Made by a program: the position numbers and the translations under genes. 64,000 nucleotides of DNA from Anaeromyxobacter sp. Fw109-5. Lineage in GTDB: Bacteria > Myxococcota > Myxococcia > Myxococcales > Anaeromyxobacteraceae. Under the pieces are notes generated by a model. It saw only the letters and a program-made list of their open reading frames with translations. It made no database searches and was not told where the DNA came from. Below, piece by piece: positions 16,052 through 25,036 of the stretch. Numbering within the stretch: the first letter of the stretch is position 1; each line of letters starts with the position of its first letter. Location of the stretch: assembly GCF_000017505.1 (NCBI RefSeq), contig NC_009675.1:4592501-4656500 (forward strand), read 5' to 3'.

Positions 16052-17743
16052 CTAGGCCATGAACCAGCGCGCGCCGCGCTGGACGAGGGTGCCGCGCCCG
16101 GCGAGCGCGGCGAGGGCGGCATCGACGCGGCCCGGCTCGGCGCCGAGCACGTTCGAGAGGTCGGCGGCGGTGCAGCCGCGGAGGGCGGCGCGGACCTCGA
16201 AGACGATCCCGGCCGAGAGATCCTCGCCGGGCGCCGGCGCGACCTCGACGACCGCCACGGCCGCGCGGGAGAGGAGCGCGGCGGGTGACGCGGTCGCGAT
16301 CGCTCGCCCTTTCCCCGAGCCTGCCGAGGGGTCAGGGCGAGCGGACTCTCTCGGCCGCTCGTGGTGAGCCTGTCGAACCACGAGCGGGGTCGCGGGCGCT
16401 CCTGGCGCCGCCGCGAGGACCGCGGCGCGGATCTCCTCCCCTCCCATCGCGGCGAGCTTCTCGGCGATGCGCCGCGAGGCGGCCCGGCGGGCGGAGGCGG
16501 GCGCGTCGGAGTCCACGGTCTCGCCGGCGAGCCGGCCGAGGGCGGTCGCCGCGGAGCGTCGGACCGAGGCGTCCGGGTGCTCGAGCCCGCGGGCGAGGGC
16601 GCCCTGCGCGCGCGCGGTCGGGCGGCCGGAGAGCGCCGCGGCGGCGGCGCGGGCGACGCCGCGATCCGGGTCCGCCAGCGCGGCCGCCAGCGCCTCCTCT
16701 GCCCGGTCGCCGGTGGCGAAGCCGAGGAGCAGGGCCGCGCGGCGGCGGACGAGGGGGCTCGGGTCGCGCAGCGCCGCCGAGAGCCGCTCCTGGGCCGACC
16801 CGGACGCGACCGCCACGATGGCCTCGAGCGCCGCCACCCGCACCGCCGGGCGCCCGTCCTCGAGGGCGCGCACGGCGAGCTCGGCGGCGAACGGCTCCTT
16901 GAACCGGGCCAGGGCGCCGAGCAGCGCGGCCTTCACCTCGGCCTCCGGCTCGCGGCCGAGGGCGGCGGCGAGCAGCGGCGCGGCGGCCTTCGAGCCGAGG
17001 GCCTCGAGCGCGCGCACCGCGCGCAGGCGCCGGCCCGCGTCGGGCGCGGAGAGGTCGTCCATCGAGCGCTCGTAGAGGGCACGATCGGCGCGCGTCGCGA
17101 GCAGCGCCTTCATGTGGTCGTTGTCCCGCGCGGTGAGGCCGACCCGGCCGTCGGAGGCGAACCGGTCCGCGACCATCGCCACCGACTCGGGGCCCGCGCC
17201 GGCGTCGTGCCCGTGCCGCTGCGAGGACGGCCGCTCGGCGCGGACGCCTCCGTGCGCCGGCGCCTCGGCGGAGCGCGCCGGATCGCCGAGGCCCGCGGCC
17301 TCGGCGGCGACCTTCCACGCGCGGAGCGACTCGATCTCGGCGCGCAGCTCGGCGATGAAGCCGGCCAGGTCCGCGCCGCCCTCCTCCGGGCCCGGCGCGC
17401 CGTCGCAGCCGGTCGCCCCGGAGAGCCGGGCGCGCTCGACGAGCCCGCCGAGGAGCCGCTCGCGCTCGGCCTGGAGCAGGCGCACGCGCTCCTCCACCTC
17501 GTCGACGCGCGCCTCGGCGTCGCCGCGCTGGCCGCGCTCGGCCGCCAGGGCCTGCTCGAGCTCGACCTCGCGCCGGCGCGCCTGGGCCGCGTCGCCGCGC
17601 GCGCGCTCGGCGGTGGTTCGCGCCGCGGCGAGCTCGGCCTCGAGCTGCGAGACGCGGCACTCGAAGAACACGATCTTCTCGAGCGCGCTGCGGAGGAACT
17701 CCTCCGGCTCGACGATGGTCCTCGCCCCTTCCACCCCGTCCAT
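16052..17743 (-). CDS. coiled-coil / HEAT-repeat protein with C-terminal winged-helix-like end
   Basis: 563 residues from the ATG at 17743; an ATG at 17761 would add six residues but has no ribosome site. Residues ~15-110 are coiled coil (KIVFFECRVSQLEAELAAAR...). Residues ~200-400 are PBS/HEAT-type helical repeats (RLRAVRALEALGSKAAAPLL; AVRVAALEAIVAVASG; DPDRGVARAAAAALSG; DASVRRSAATALGRLAG). After a linker built from two in-frame palindromic repeats (PLVVRQAHHERPRE, DPSAGSGKG), the last ~75 residues (VRAALRGCTAADLSNVLGAE) look like a small winged-helix domain. First gene of the ParA unit; a scaffold for the ATPase is inferred. Confidence 0.75.
   Translation of the reverse strand: MDGVEGARTIVEPEEFLRSALEKIVFFECRVSQLEAELAAARTTAERARGDAAQARRREVELEQALAAERGQRGDAEARVDEVEERVRLLQAERERLLGGLVERARLSGATGCDGAPGPEEGGADLAGFIAELRAEIESLRAWKVAAEAAGLGDPARSAEAPAHGGVRAERPSSQRHGHDAGAGPESVAMVADRFASDGRVGLTARDNDHMKALLATRADRALYERSMDDLSAPDAGRRLRAVRALEALGSKAAAPLLAAALGREPEAEVKAALLGALARFKEPFAAELAVRALEDGRPAVRVAALEAIVAVASGSAQERLSAALRDPSPLVRRRAALLLGFATGDRAEEALAAALADPDRGVARAAAAALSGRPTARAQGALARGLEHPDASVRRSAATALGRLAGETVDSDAPASARRAASRRIAEKLAAMGGEEIRAAVLAAAPGAPATPLVVRQAHHERPRESARPDPSAGSGKGRAIATASPAALLSRAAVAVVEVAPAPGEDLSAGIVFEVRAALRGCTAADLSNVLGAEPGRVDAALAALAGRGTLVQRGARWFMA
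16301..16387. repeat. two palindromic repeats inside the HEAT-repeat gene
   Basis: Copies at 16301-16344 (CGAGCCTGCCGAGGGGTCAG core) and 16355-16387 (CCGCTCGTGGTGAGCCTGTC core). They form the linker between the HEAT repeats and the C-terminal domain. Confidence 0.85.
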
Positions 17744-17877
17744 TCGCCCGCCCTGCCCCATCGCCGTCGAAGATCCCGTCCTGATCCCAGGATCTTGCGG
17801 AGATATCGCAGCTTACGAGATCGCGATCCGCCAGGCAAATTAGTTGACGGCCGGAGCTTCCCGGTGATCCGGGGCGT

Positions 17878-19188
17878 TCACGCCGCGTGTCGCCCGGCGC
17901 GCGCCTCGAGGCCGTGCGCGCCGGGGCCGCGCTCCTCGCGCCACAGGAGGAAGGAGAAGACGAAGCCGGCCGTGGCGAGCCCTGCGAGCATCCACATCGC
18001 GGGCAGCCAGCCCGCGGGGTGCTGCGCCGAGGCGCCCGCCGCGTCGTTCACCGCGCCGATCCCCCAGCTCATCAGCGCCCACGCCGCCTGCTGGCAGAAG
18101 GTCATGAGCGCGTACGCGGAGCCGAGGCGAGCCTCCGGCACGAGGTAGGTGACGGCGGGCCACAGCACCGCGGGGACGAGCGCGAACGAGAGGCCGAGCA
18201 TCGCCATCGAGAGCTCGAGCGGCAGGTCCGTGTAGGCCATGAGCAGGAACGGCGGCACGAGCAGCGCCGAGCCCACGGTCATGAGCAGGGCGCGCTTCCC
18301 GATCAGGTCCGCGAGCAGCCCGAAGATGGGCATGCCGATCATCGACAGCAGCGGCAGCCAGCTCTTGAGGGCGCCGGCGGTCTCGGGCGCGACCCCGTGG
18401 GCCTGGATGAAGAAGAGGTTCGCGAAGGTGCGGAAGGGAAAGATCGTCGCGTAGAACGCCACGCACAGCCCGACCACCCACCAGTACCCGCGGCTGAAGC
18501 GCACGAGGTCCCCGAGGACGAGCTTGTCGGTCTGCACCGCGCGCCCGACGCCGTACCGGCGGCCCGCGTAGGTCTCGAGCGCCGCGTACACGACGGCGAA
18601 CACCAGCCAGAGGACGCCGAAGGACGCCGCGAGGAGGAGCGGCGGCTGCCAGCCGCCGAACAGCTCCTTCGCGAGATCGGGCGAACGGTCCGCCACCCAT
18701 GAGCCGAACCGCGCGATGAGGAGCTGCACCGCGAGGGCGGACGAGATCTCCTTCCCCTTGAACCAGCGGCCCACGACCGTCGTGGCCGCGACGATGAAGA
18801 GCTCGGAGCCCACCCCGAGGACGAACCGTCCCGCGGCCATCGAGAGCGCCGGCGCGCCGGGCACGGCCGCCGGCAGGAAGGCGATGAGCGCGCTCCCCGC
18901 CGCCCCGACCGCTCCGAAGAGCACCGCGGCGCGCGCCGTGCCGAGGCGGTCGATGAGCACGCCGCCCGCGATGAGCGTCAGCAGCGCCGCGACGTTGTAG
19001 GCGGTGTCGAGCAGCCCGATCTGCTGGTCCGTGAACCCGAGCTGCTCCTGCAGGAGGGGGGTGACCGGGTAGAGCGCGTCGAAGACGTAGTAGTTCCCGA
19101 ACATCGCGACGCTGCACGCGAGGAGCACGAGCCAGCGGAAGCGCCACGAGGGCTGCGGGGGGGCGAGACCCGGATCGGGGGCGGTCAT
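17878..19188 (-). CDS. major facilitator superfamily transporter
   Basis: 436 residues with about twelve hydrophobic segments. The N-terminal half shows the MFS loop pattern (LLDTAYNVAALLTLIAGGVLIDRLG: the D-R-x-G loop between helices 2 and 3). FGLLADLIGKRALL marks the equivalent loop in the second half. The start is placed at the ATG before TAPDPGLAPP (19188), since the upstream extension is arginine-rich and has no ribosome site. The substrate cannot be inferred from sequence or neighbours. Confidence 0.88.
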   Translation of the reverse strand: MTAPDPGLAPPQPSWRFRWLVLLACSVAMFGNYYVFDALYPVTPLLQEQLGFTDQQIGLLDTAYNVAALLTLIAGGVLIDRLGTARAAVLFGAVGAAGSALIAFLPAAVPGAPALSMAAGRFVLGVGSELFIVAATTVVGRWFKGKEISSALAVQLLIARFGSWVADRSPDLAKELFGGWQPPLLLAASFGVLWLVFAVVYAALETYAGRRYGVGRAVQTDKLVLGDLVRFSRGYWWVVGLCVAFYATIFPFRTFANLFFIQAHGVAPETAGALKSWLPLLSMIGMPIFGLLADLIGKRALLMTVGSALLVPPFLLMAYTDLPLELSMAMLGLSFALVPAVLWPAVTYLVPEARLGSAYALMTFCQQAAWALMSWGIGAVNDAAGASAQHPAGWLPAMWMLAGLATAGFVFSFLLWREERGPGAHGLEARAGRHAA

Positions 19189-19266
19189 GGCCGCGCAAGA
19201 TAGCGCGGAGCGCCAGGGCCGACCACGGCGGTGGCTGCCCGACGCCTTCAAGCCCGCAGGCGTGAA

Positions 19267-19755
19267 CTAATGGTGGGTGGCGGGGGCCTGCGTGCTCTGG
19301 CCGCGCTGCTGGGCGTAGCGACGCTCCTCGGAGGTCGCCGGCTCACCCGCCGGCCGCTCCCAGATGAGCGACTCGGCGGGAGCGGGACCCGGCGAAGGGT
19401 TGCTCGTGGGCTGCGGCGCGGGCAGGCGCGCCGACGCCACCTCCGCGAAGACCGCGCGGGCCTCCGCGGGGGCCGCCGCCGTCGGGAAGCCGGAGGGCGC
19501 CGGAATGCGCCAGGAGGCCGGCAGCTCGCCGCGGGCGAGCTGGAAGAGGTCCCTCTCCCCGCGCGCCACCACCAGCGCGCCGTCGCGCGTCCCGCGGACC
19601 TCGTCGTAGCGGAAGACGAAGTCCTTCCGGAACAGGATGGGAAAGCCGCGCTGGACCGCGAAGCCCTCGTCGAAGAGCTCCACGACTCGCCCGACCGACT
19701 TCCCGTCCACGCTCCTCACGCGCTGCCCCACCCGAACCCCGTTCCGTTCCTTCAT
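19267..19755 (-). CDS. hypothetical protein with PRC-barrel-like N-terminal part
   Basis: 162 residues. The first ~60 residues (VRVGQRVRSVDGKSVGRVVELFDEGFAVQ...LFRKDFVFRYDEV) have the small beta-barrel look of PRC-barrel/DUF2171 proteins. The rest is Pro/Ala-rich and ends in QAPATHH, without a recognisable fold. ATG at 19755. It lies between the transporter and the CBS-domain gene, all leftward, with gaps of 78 and 137 bases, so it may be its own unit. Confidence 0.65.
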   Translation of the reverse strand: MKERNGVRVGQRVRSVDGKSVGRVVELFDEGFAVQRGFPILFRKDFVFRYDEVRGTRDGALVVARGERDLFQLARGELPASWRIPAPSGFPTAAAPAEARAVFAEVASARLPAPQPTSNPSPGPAPAESLIWERPAGEPATSEERRYAQQRGQSTQAPATHH

Positions 19756-19892
19756 GAGTGACAGGTAGGGACGGCGCGCCCGCCCGGCCACTCGCGAGCG
19801 GGGCGCGCGCTCCGGGGGAACTCCTCCCCGGCGAGCTTCGGGAGCGCACGCCGGGGGGCACGGCGTGCGAGCCCTCGCCGCGCGCTCGACCT

Positions 19893-21164
19893 TCAGGCGC
19901 GCTTCACGCGCGCGGCGCGGACCTTGGTCACCTTGCGCGAGTCGCCGTCGGCGACGGTGAACACCCAGCCGCGCCAGAAGAACCGGTCGCCCTTCGCGGG
20001 GATGGCGCCGGCGAGCGAGTTGAGGAAGCCGGCCATGGTCTCGACCCCCTGGTCCTCCGGGATCGCGGCGGCCGCCGACGCGTTGAACTCGGCGATGGCC
20101 GTGGCCCCGAGGACGGTGAACGAGCCGTCGCCGTGGGCCTCCACCGACCTGCCCTCGGCCTGATCGAACTCGTCGCCGATGTCCCCGACGATCTGCTCGA
20201 GGACGTCCTCGAGGGTGCACACGCCCATCACGCCGCCGTACTCGTCCACCACGAGCGCCATGTGCAGCTGGCGGCGCTGCATCTCGCGCAGGAGCTGGTC
20301 GATCGGCTTGGACCAGGGGACGAAGTGGGCGGGCCGCAGGATGTCCCGCAGCACGATGAGCTCCGGGTGCGCGAGCATCGGGACGAGGTCGCGCGCGTGG
20401 AGGACACCGAGGATGTGATCGAGGCTCCCGCGGTAGATCGGCATCCGCGAGTGCCCCTCCTCGGCCATGAGCCGCAGGATCTCGTGCACCGGCGTGTCCA
20501 CGTCGAGCGCCACCACCTCGGTGCGCGGCACCATCACGTCGCGGGCGATCTTGTCGCGGAACTCGAAGACCGCGTGGATGAGCTCGCTCGTGGTGGCCCC
20601 ACCGCCGGCGACGCCGTGGACGCGGGCGTACTCCGAGAGGGCGCGCTCCATCTCGTCGAGCGGCGGCGGCGGGTTGGAGAAGCGGGCGCGCTTCCCGGCG
20701 AGGAGGCCCACCACCGCCGCGAACGGGCGGGCGATCCGGCGCAGCAGCCGGAACGGCGGCGCCAGGGCGAGCGCCACCGTCTCGCCGTGGGCGGCGCCCA
20801 GGCCGCGCGCGCCGGCGGCGAGCGGCAGCGAGAGGAGCACCGCGCCGGCCGCGATCCCGACGCCCGCGAGCCACGGCGAGCCGGGGGCGATGGCCGCGCC
20901 GGCGGCGGCGGCGAGCACCCCCGCGAAGACGGTCGCGAACGTCACCGTCGCGCGCAGGGTGAAGGCGGTGATCTCCGGCTCGGCGAGCAGCGAGGCGAGC
21001 GCCCGCGCCTGGGGCCCCGCCGACGGATCCGCCGCGAGCTCCTGCGCGCGGGGAGTGCCCACGGCGACGAGCGCCGCCTCCAGGGCGGCCACCAGGGCCC
21101 GCACCGCGAGGAGCGCCGCGGCGGAGGCTGCGAGCACGAGGAAGTGACGGATCGAAGGGTCCAT
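19893..21164 (-). CDS. hemolysin C/CorC-type CNNM-CBS membrane protein
   Basis: 423 residues. An N-terminal CNNM-type membrane domain with about four hydrophobic segments (to ~140), then tandem CBS domains (about 200-320: VMVPRTEVVALDVDTPVHEI, GHSRMPIYRG, HMALVVDEYGGVMGVCTLED) and a C-terminal CorC_HlyC/transporter-associated domain (VLGATAIAEFNASAAAAIP). Family members are linked to magnesium or cobalt efflux. The start is the ATG before DPSIRHF (21164). Confidence 0.88.
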   Translation of the reverse strand: MDPSIRHFLVLAASAAALLAVRALVAALEAALVAVGTPRAQELAADPSAGPQARALASLLAEPEITAFTLRATVTFATVFAGVLAAAAGAAIAPGSPWLAGVGIAAGAVLLSLPLAAGARGLGAAHGETVALALAPPFRLLRRIARPFAAVVGLLAGKRARFSNPPPPLDEMERALSEYARVHGVAGGGATTSELIHAVFEFRDKIARDVMVPRTEVVALDVDTPVHEILRLMAEEGHSRMPIYRGSLDHILGVLHARDLVPMLAHPELIVLRDILRPAHFVPWSKPIDQLLREMQRRQLHMALVVDEYGGVMGVCTLEDVLEQIVGDIGDEFDQAEGRSVEAHGDGSFTVLGATAIAEFNASAAAAIPEDQGVETMAGFLNSLAGAIPAKGDRFFWRGWVFTVADGDSRKVTKVRAARVKRA

Positions 21165-21229
21165 CAGCGCTCGCCACCCTAGCAAAAGGCCGGGATCGTG
21201 GCGGGGGCGGATCTGTTATAAAGCCGCGC

Positions 21230-21475
21230 ATGGCGAAGAAGGCGCGGGTGTACGTCACGCTCAAGCGGGGGGTCCTGGATCCCCAGGGCTCCGCCGTGAA
21301 CCGGGCGCTCCACGCGATGGGCTACGGCGAGGTCTCGGACGTCCGCCTCGGGAAGTTCATCGAGGTGACGATCGACGAGCGCGCGCCCGAGGCGGAGGAG
21401 CGCAAGCGGCTCGAGGAGATGTGCAGGAAGCTCCTCGCGAACACGGTCATCGAGGATTTCCGGATCGAGCTGTGA
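21230..21475 (+). CDS. purS: phosphoribosylformylglycinamidine synthase, PurS subunit
   Basis: 81 residues with the PurS signature ([20 protein letters not shown] near the start; [20 protein letters not shown] near the end). PurS bridges PurQ and PurL in the three-subunit enzyme that makes FGAM in purine synthesis. The length is normal for the family. It stands upstream of purQ; the 118-base gap contains a palindromic repeat. Confidence 0.95.
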   Translation: MAKKARVYVTLKRGVLDPQGSAVNRALHAMGYGEVSDVRLGKFIEVTIDERAPEAEERKRLEEMCRKLLANTVIEDFRIEL

Positions 21476-21532
21476 TCCTCTCGGGCTTCGCGTCCGTGAG
21501 GCTCACCCGTCGACGGGCGCACCCGTCGATAG

Positions 21533-21563
21533 GCTCACCCTTCGACACGCTCAGGGTGAGCGG
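21533..21563. repeat. palindromic repeat between purS and purQ
   Basis: GCTCACCCTTCGACACGCTC followed by AGGGTGAGCGG, preceded by two partial copies (GGCTCACCCGTCGACGGGCG and CACCCGTCGATAGG, 21500-21532). Its position inside the purS-purQ transcript could affect mRNA stability or relative expression. Confidence 0.8.
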
Positions 21564-21593
21564 ACCCGTTATGGCGAGAGCGGCGAGATCAGC

Positions 21594-22250
<657 letters not shown>

Positions 22251-22290
22251 GCCGGCGGCCGCTCGCCCGCGAGCGATCGGGGAGTGGGAC

Positions 22291-22953
22291 ATGTACCTCG
22301 ACATCCAGGGTCCCGCGGGACGGCTCGAGGCCATCGTCGAGGAGCCGCTGGGCGAGCACCGGGCGACGCCCCGGTTCGCGGCGCTGGTGTGCCACCCCCA
22401 CCCGCGCTTCGGCGGCACGATGCACACGCACGCCGCTCACCGGCTCGCGAAGGCGGTGCGCGCGTCCGGCGGCGTCGCGCTCCGGTTCAACTTCCGCGGC
22501 GTGGGCCGCAGCGCCGGGACCTACGACGGCGGGCGGGGCGAGGCGGACGACGCGCGGGCGGCGCTCGCCTGGCTCGCGCGCGAGCGGCCGGAGCTGCCTC
22601 GGCTCCTGGGCGGCTTCTCGTTCGGTGCGTGGATCGCGCTCGGGGTGGGCGGCGACGATCCGGCGGTGCGAGGGCTCCTCCTCGCAGGCCTCGCCCTGCG
22701 CTCCGCGGACCTCGACGTGAGCCGGGACGCCGCCAGGGTGGCCGAGGTGGAGAAGCCGATCGCCATCGTCCAGGCGGCGAGCGACGAGTTCGGCTCGCCG
22801 GCGGAGGTCGAGCTCGCCCTCGCAGGCTCGCGCGGCCCGCGGCGGCTCGCGCCCGTGCCGGGCGCGACGCACCTCTTCACGGAGGACCTGGAGGCGCTAC
22901 AGCGCGAGGCGGAGGCGTCGCTCGCCTGGATCCTCGCAGAGACAGGGCTGTAG
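22291..22953 (+). CDS. alpha/beta hydrolase (COG2945-like)
   Basis: 220 residues. CHPHPRFGGTMHTHAAH near residue 36 and FRGVGRSAGTYDGGRGE near 68 are typical of this small hydrolase group. The nucleophile serine is in GGFSFGAW near 111, and the histidine in PGATHLF near 191. Substrate unknown. It lies 40 bases downstream of purQ, in the same direction, with GGGGAGTGGGAC as ribosome site, so it may share the purine transcript. Confidence 0.85.
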   Translation: MYLDIQGPAGRLEAIVEEPLGEHRATPRFAALVCHPHPRFGGTMHTHAAHRLAKAVRASGGVALRFNFRGVGRSAGTYDGGRGEADDARAALAWLARERPELPRLLGGFSFGAWIALGVGGDDPAVRGLLLAGLALRSADLDVSRDAARVAEVEKPIAIVQAASDEFGSPAEVELALAGSRGPRRLAPVPGATHLFTEDLEALQREAEASLAWILAETGL

Positions 22954-22961
22954 GGCTCGCC

Positions 22962-23348
22962 TCACATCGGCGCGTGCGGACCGTCCACTCGCCCGCCGAC
23001 GTGACCGTCGGCGTACTGGCGGACCGCGTCGAGGAGCTCGTCGAGATCGAACGGCTTCTGGATGAAGCGCGCCGCGTCCATGCCGGCCACGCGCCCGAGC
23101 GCCGAGAGCACGACCACCGGGATGTCCGAGAGCTCCGGATCGCCCTTCTGCGCGGCGCGGAACTCCCAGCCGTTCATGCCCGGCATCATCAGGTCGAGGA
23201 GCACGATGTTCGGGTGGACGGCGCGCGCCTTGCGCAGCGCCTCGGCGCCGTCGCCGGCCCCGTGAACCACGTAGCCCTCGTCCGCAAGCACCTCCGACAC
23301 CGCCTCGCGGATGTCACTCTCGTCGTCCACCACAAGTACGGAGACCAT
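22962..23348 (-). CDS. single-domain response regulator (CheY-like)
   Basis: 128 residues of receiver domain only: acidic pocket D8-D9, phospho-acceptor D52 in VLLDLMMPGMNG, switch S82 in VVLSALG, and K98 in IQKPFD. No output domain and no adjacent kinase, so it serves a sensor elsewhere. It converges on the hydrolase gene with an eight-base gap. Confidence 0.92.
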   Translation of the reverse strand: MVSVLVVDDESDIREAVSEVLADEGYVVHGAGDGAEALRKARAVHPNIVLLDLMMPGMNGWEFRAAQKGDPELSDIPVVVLSALGRVAGMDAARFIQKPFDLDELLDAVRQYADGHVGGRVDGPHAPM

Positions 23349-23586
23349 TCTGGATAAGAATTGCGGATGGTTGCCGCGATCGGCAAATCCCCGACCTCGG
23401 ATGCTGGGGTGTGCCCCAAACGGCTCATGGATCTCCGAGCGGGCGCCTCGGGAGGGACCGACCAGGCACGCGCCGGGCGCGATCGAGCGCGCCGATCGCT
23501 CGTCACCGGGCCCAGTCGCCGCGCCGAGGCGCGCCAGTCCCTCGACTCCGGGTCCGCATCCGGCAGCCGCGACCCTCCGTACGTGT

Positions 23587-24909
23587 TCACGTACCGGCGA
23601 ACTGGACCCCCTCGAACACCAGCGTGGGCGTGCGCATCGAGGAGTACGGGTACGGGTCGTTGCCCACGGCGACCAGGCGATTCCAGAGCTCGACGTGGTT
23701 GCCGGAGACGTTCATCTCCCCGACCGGCTCTGCCAGCCGGCCGCCGCGGATCCGGAAGCCGCGCACACCCAGCGAGAAGTCACCGGTCGTGCCGTTCGAG
23801 TTGCCGCCCAGGAAGCCGGTCACCAGCACGCCCTCCCCGAGGTCGGCGAGGAGCTGCTCCGGCGAGCGCTCGCCGAGCGACCAGGCGAGGTTGGAGCTGC
23901 GCGAGGTGGTGGGCGGGATGCCGAGCTTCCGGCCGTAGTACGTGTCGACGTAGTAGCTCCGGAGCACGCCGCGATCGAACACCGGGAACGGCCGCGCCGC
24001 GATGCCCTCGCCGTCGTACAGCCGGGAGCCGAGGCCCCGCGGCACGAACGGATCGTCCCGCACGTCGAGGAGTGCGCTGCCGACCGTGGCGCCGAGCTTC
24101 CCCTCCATGAAGGAGCGCTTCTGCTGGATGGGGGCCGCGGCCAGCGGGCCGAAGAGCGCGCCGACGATCCGGCCGGAGGCCCGGTTGTCGACGGCCATCG
24201 TCAGCACCGCGGACTCGCCCTTCTTCGTGCCGATGCGCGCGATCGCCCGCTCCGCCGCGCGCCGGCCCATCACCTCCGGCGCCTCCATCGCGCTGCGGAA
24301 GCGCCCTCCGCTCGCCGCGTACTCCTCGGGCCGGCGGCCGTCGGGATCCTGCACCGTCACCTCGGCGCCGATCCAGAAGTCGGTCCCCCGGCGCTCGCCC
24401 TCGAAGCCGTTCGTGTGGACGAGCGCGCTCTCGGCGCGCGTGTCCGAGACGCTCGTCGACACCGACAGGATCGCCTCCGCGCCGCGGACCTCGCGCGCGG
24501 CCGCCTCGACCGCGCCGGCCTCCTGCCGCCGCTGCGCGGCGGTGACGCCGGCGTAGCTCGGGTCCTCGAGCTCGAGGTCCACGTTCGCCTGCCCGCGGTA
24601 GAGCTCCGGCTCCGGCAGCCGACGGTACGGGTCGGGCGCGAGCGTGCGCGCGAGCGCGACGGAGTCCTCGATGAAGCGGTCGAGCGCGTCGGGGCGCAGG
24701 TCGCTCGTGGACACCGAGGCGTAGCGGCCGTCCACGTACAGGTCGAGGCCGATCCCGCGGGTGGTGGCCTCCGACACCTTCTCCACCTTGCCGTCGCGCC
24801 AGGCGACCTCGACGTGGCGGGCGCGATAGGCGCCGACGGCGGCCTCGCTCGCGCCCTTCTTCAGCGCGAGCTCGGCGGCGCGGCGGGTGATCTCGAGGAG
24901 GTCGGACAT
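23587..24909 (-). CDS. pmbA: TldE/PmbA-family protein
   Basis: 440 residues resembling TldE/PmbA (peptidase U62 family): N-terminal GASEAAVGAYRARHVEVAWR and the C-terminal domain with GVLVTGFLGGNSNGTTGDFS. It lacks the HExxxH of TldD, as expected for the inactive partner; TldD and TldE form a heterodimeric metalloprotease that opens unfolded peptides through a narrow channel. It follows tldD on the same strand with 127 bases between them that hold two palindromic repeats. ATG at 24909 after GTGGCTCC... without a strong ribosome site. Confidence 0.9.
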   Translation of the reverse strand: MSDLLEITRRAAELALKKGASEAAVGAYRARHVEVAWRDGKVEKVSEATTRGIGLDLYVDGRYASVSTSDLRPDALDRFIEDSVALARTLAPDPYRRLPEPELYRGQANVDLELEDPSYAGVTAAQRRQEAGAVEAAAREVRGAEAILSVSTSVSDTRAESALVHTNGFEGERRGTDFWIGAEVTVQDPDGRRPEEYAASGGRFRSAMEAPEVMGRRAAERAIARIGTKKGESAVLTMAVDNRASGRIVGALFGPLAAAPIQQKRSFMEGKLGATVGSALLDVRDDPFVPRGLGSRLYDGEGIAARPFPVFDRGVLRSYYVDTYYGRKLGIPPTTSRSSNLAWSLGERSPEQLLADLGEGVLVTGFLGGNSNGTTGDFSLGVRGFRIRGGRLAEPVGEMNVSGNHVELWNRLVAVGNDPYPYSSMRTPTLVFEGVQFAGT

Positions 24910-24933
24910 GGTCGTGTGGCTCCGATCCGTTCT

Positions 24934-25026
24934 CCGCTCGTGCTTCGACGAGCTCAGCACGAGCGGCCTAGCGCATGGATCCGCTCGCCCTGCCCCCCTC
25001 GACAGGCTCGGGGAAAGGGCGAGCGG
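24934..25026. repeat. two palindromic repeats between tldD and pmbA
   Basis: 24934-24966 (CCGCTCGTGCTTCGACGAGC core, a variant with GACGAGCTC instead of GACAGGCTC) and 24981-25026 (arms CCGCTCGCCCT / AGGGCGAGCGG around a CTCGACAGGCTCGG centre). Each can form a long hairpin in the tldD-pmbA mRNA. Confidence 0.85.
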
Positions 25027-25036
25027 TGAGTCTTGA

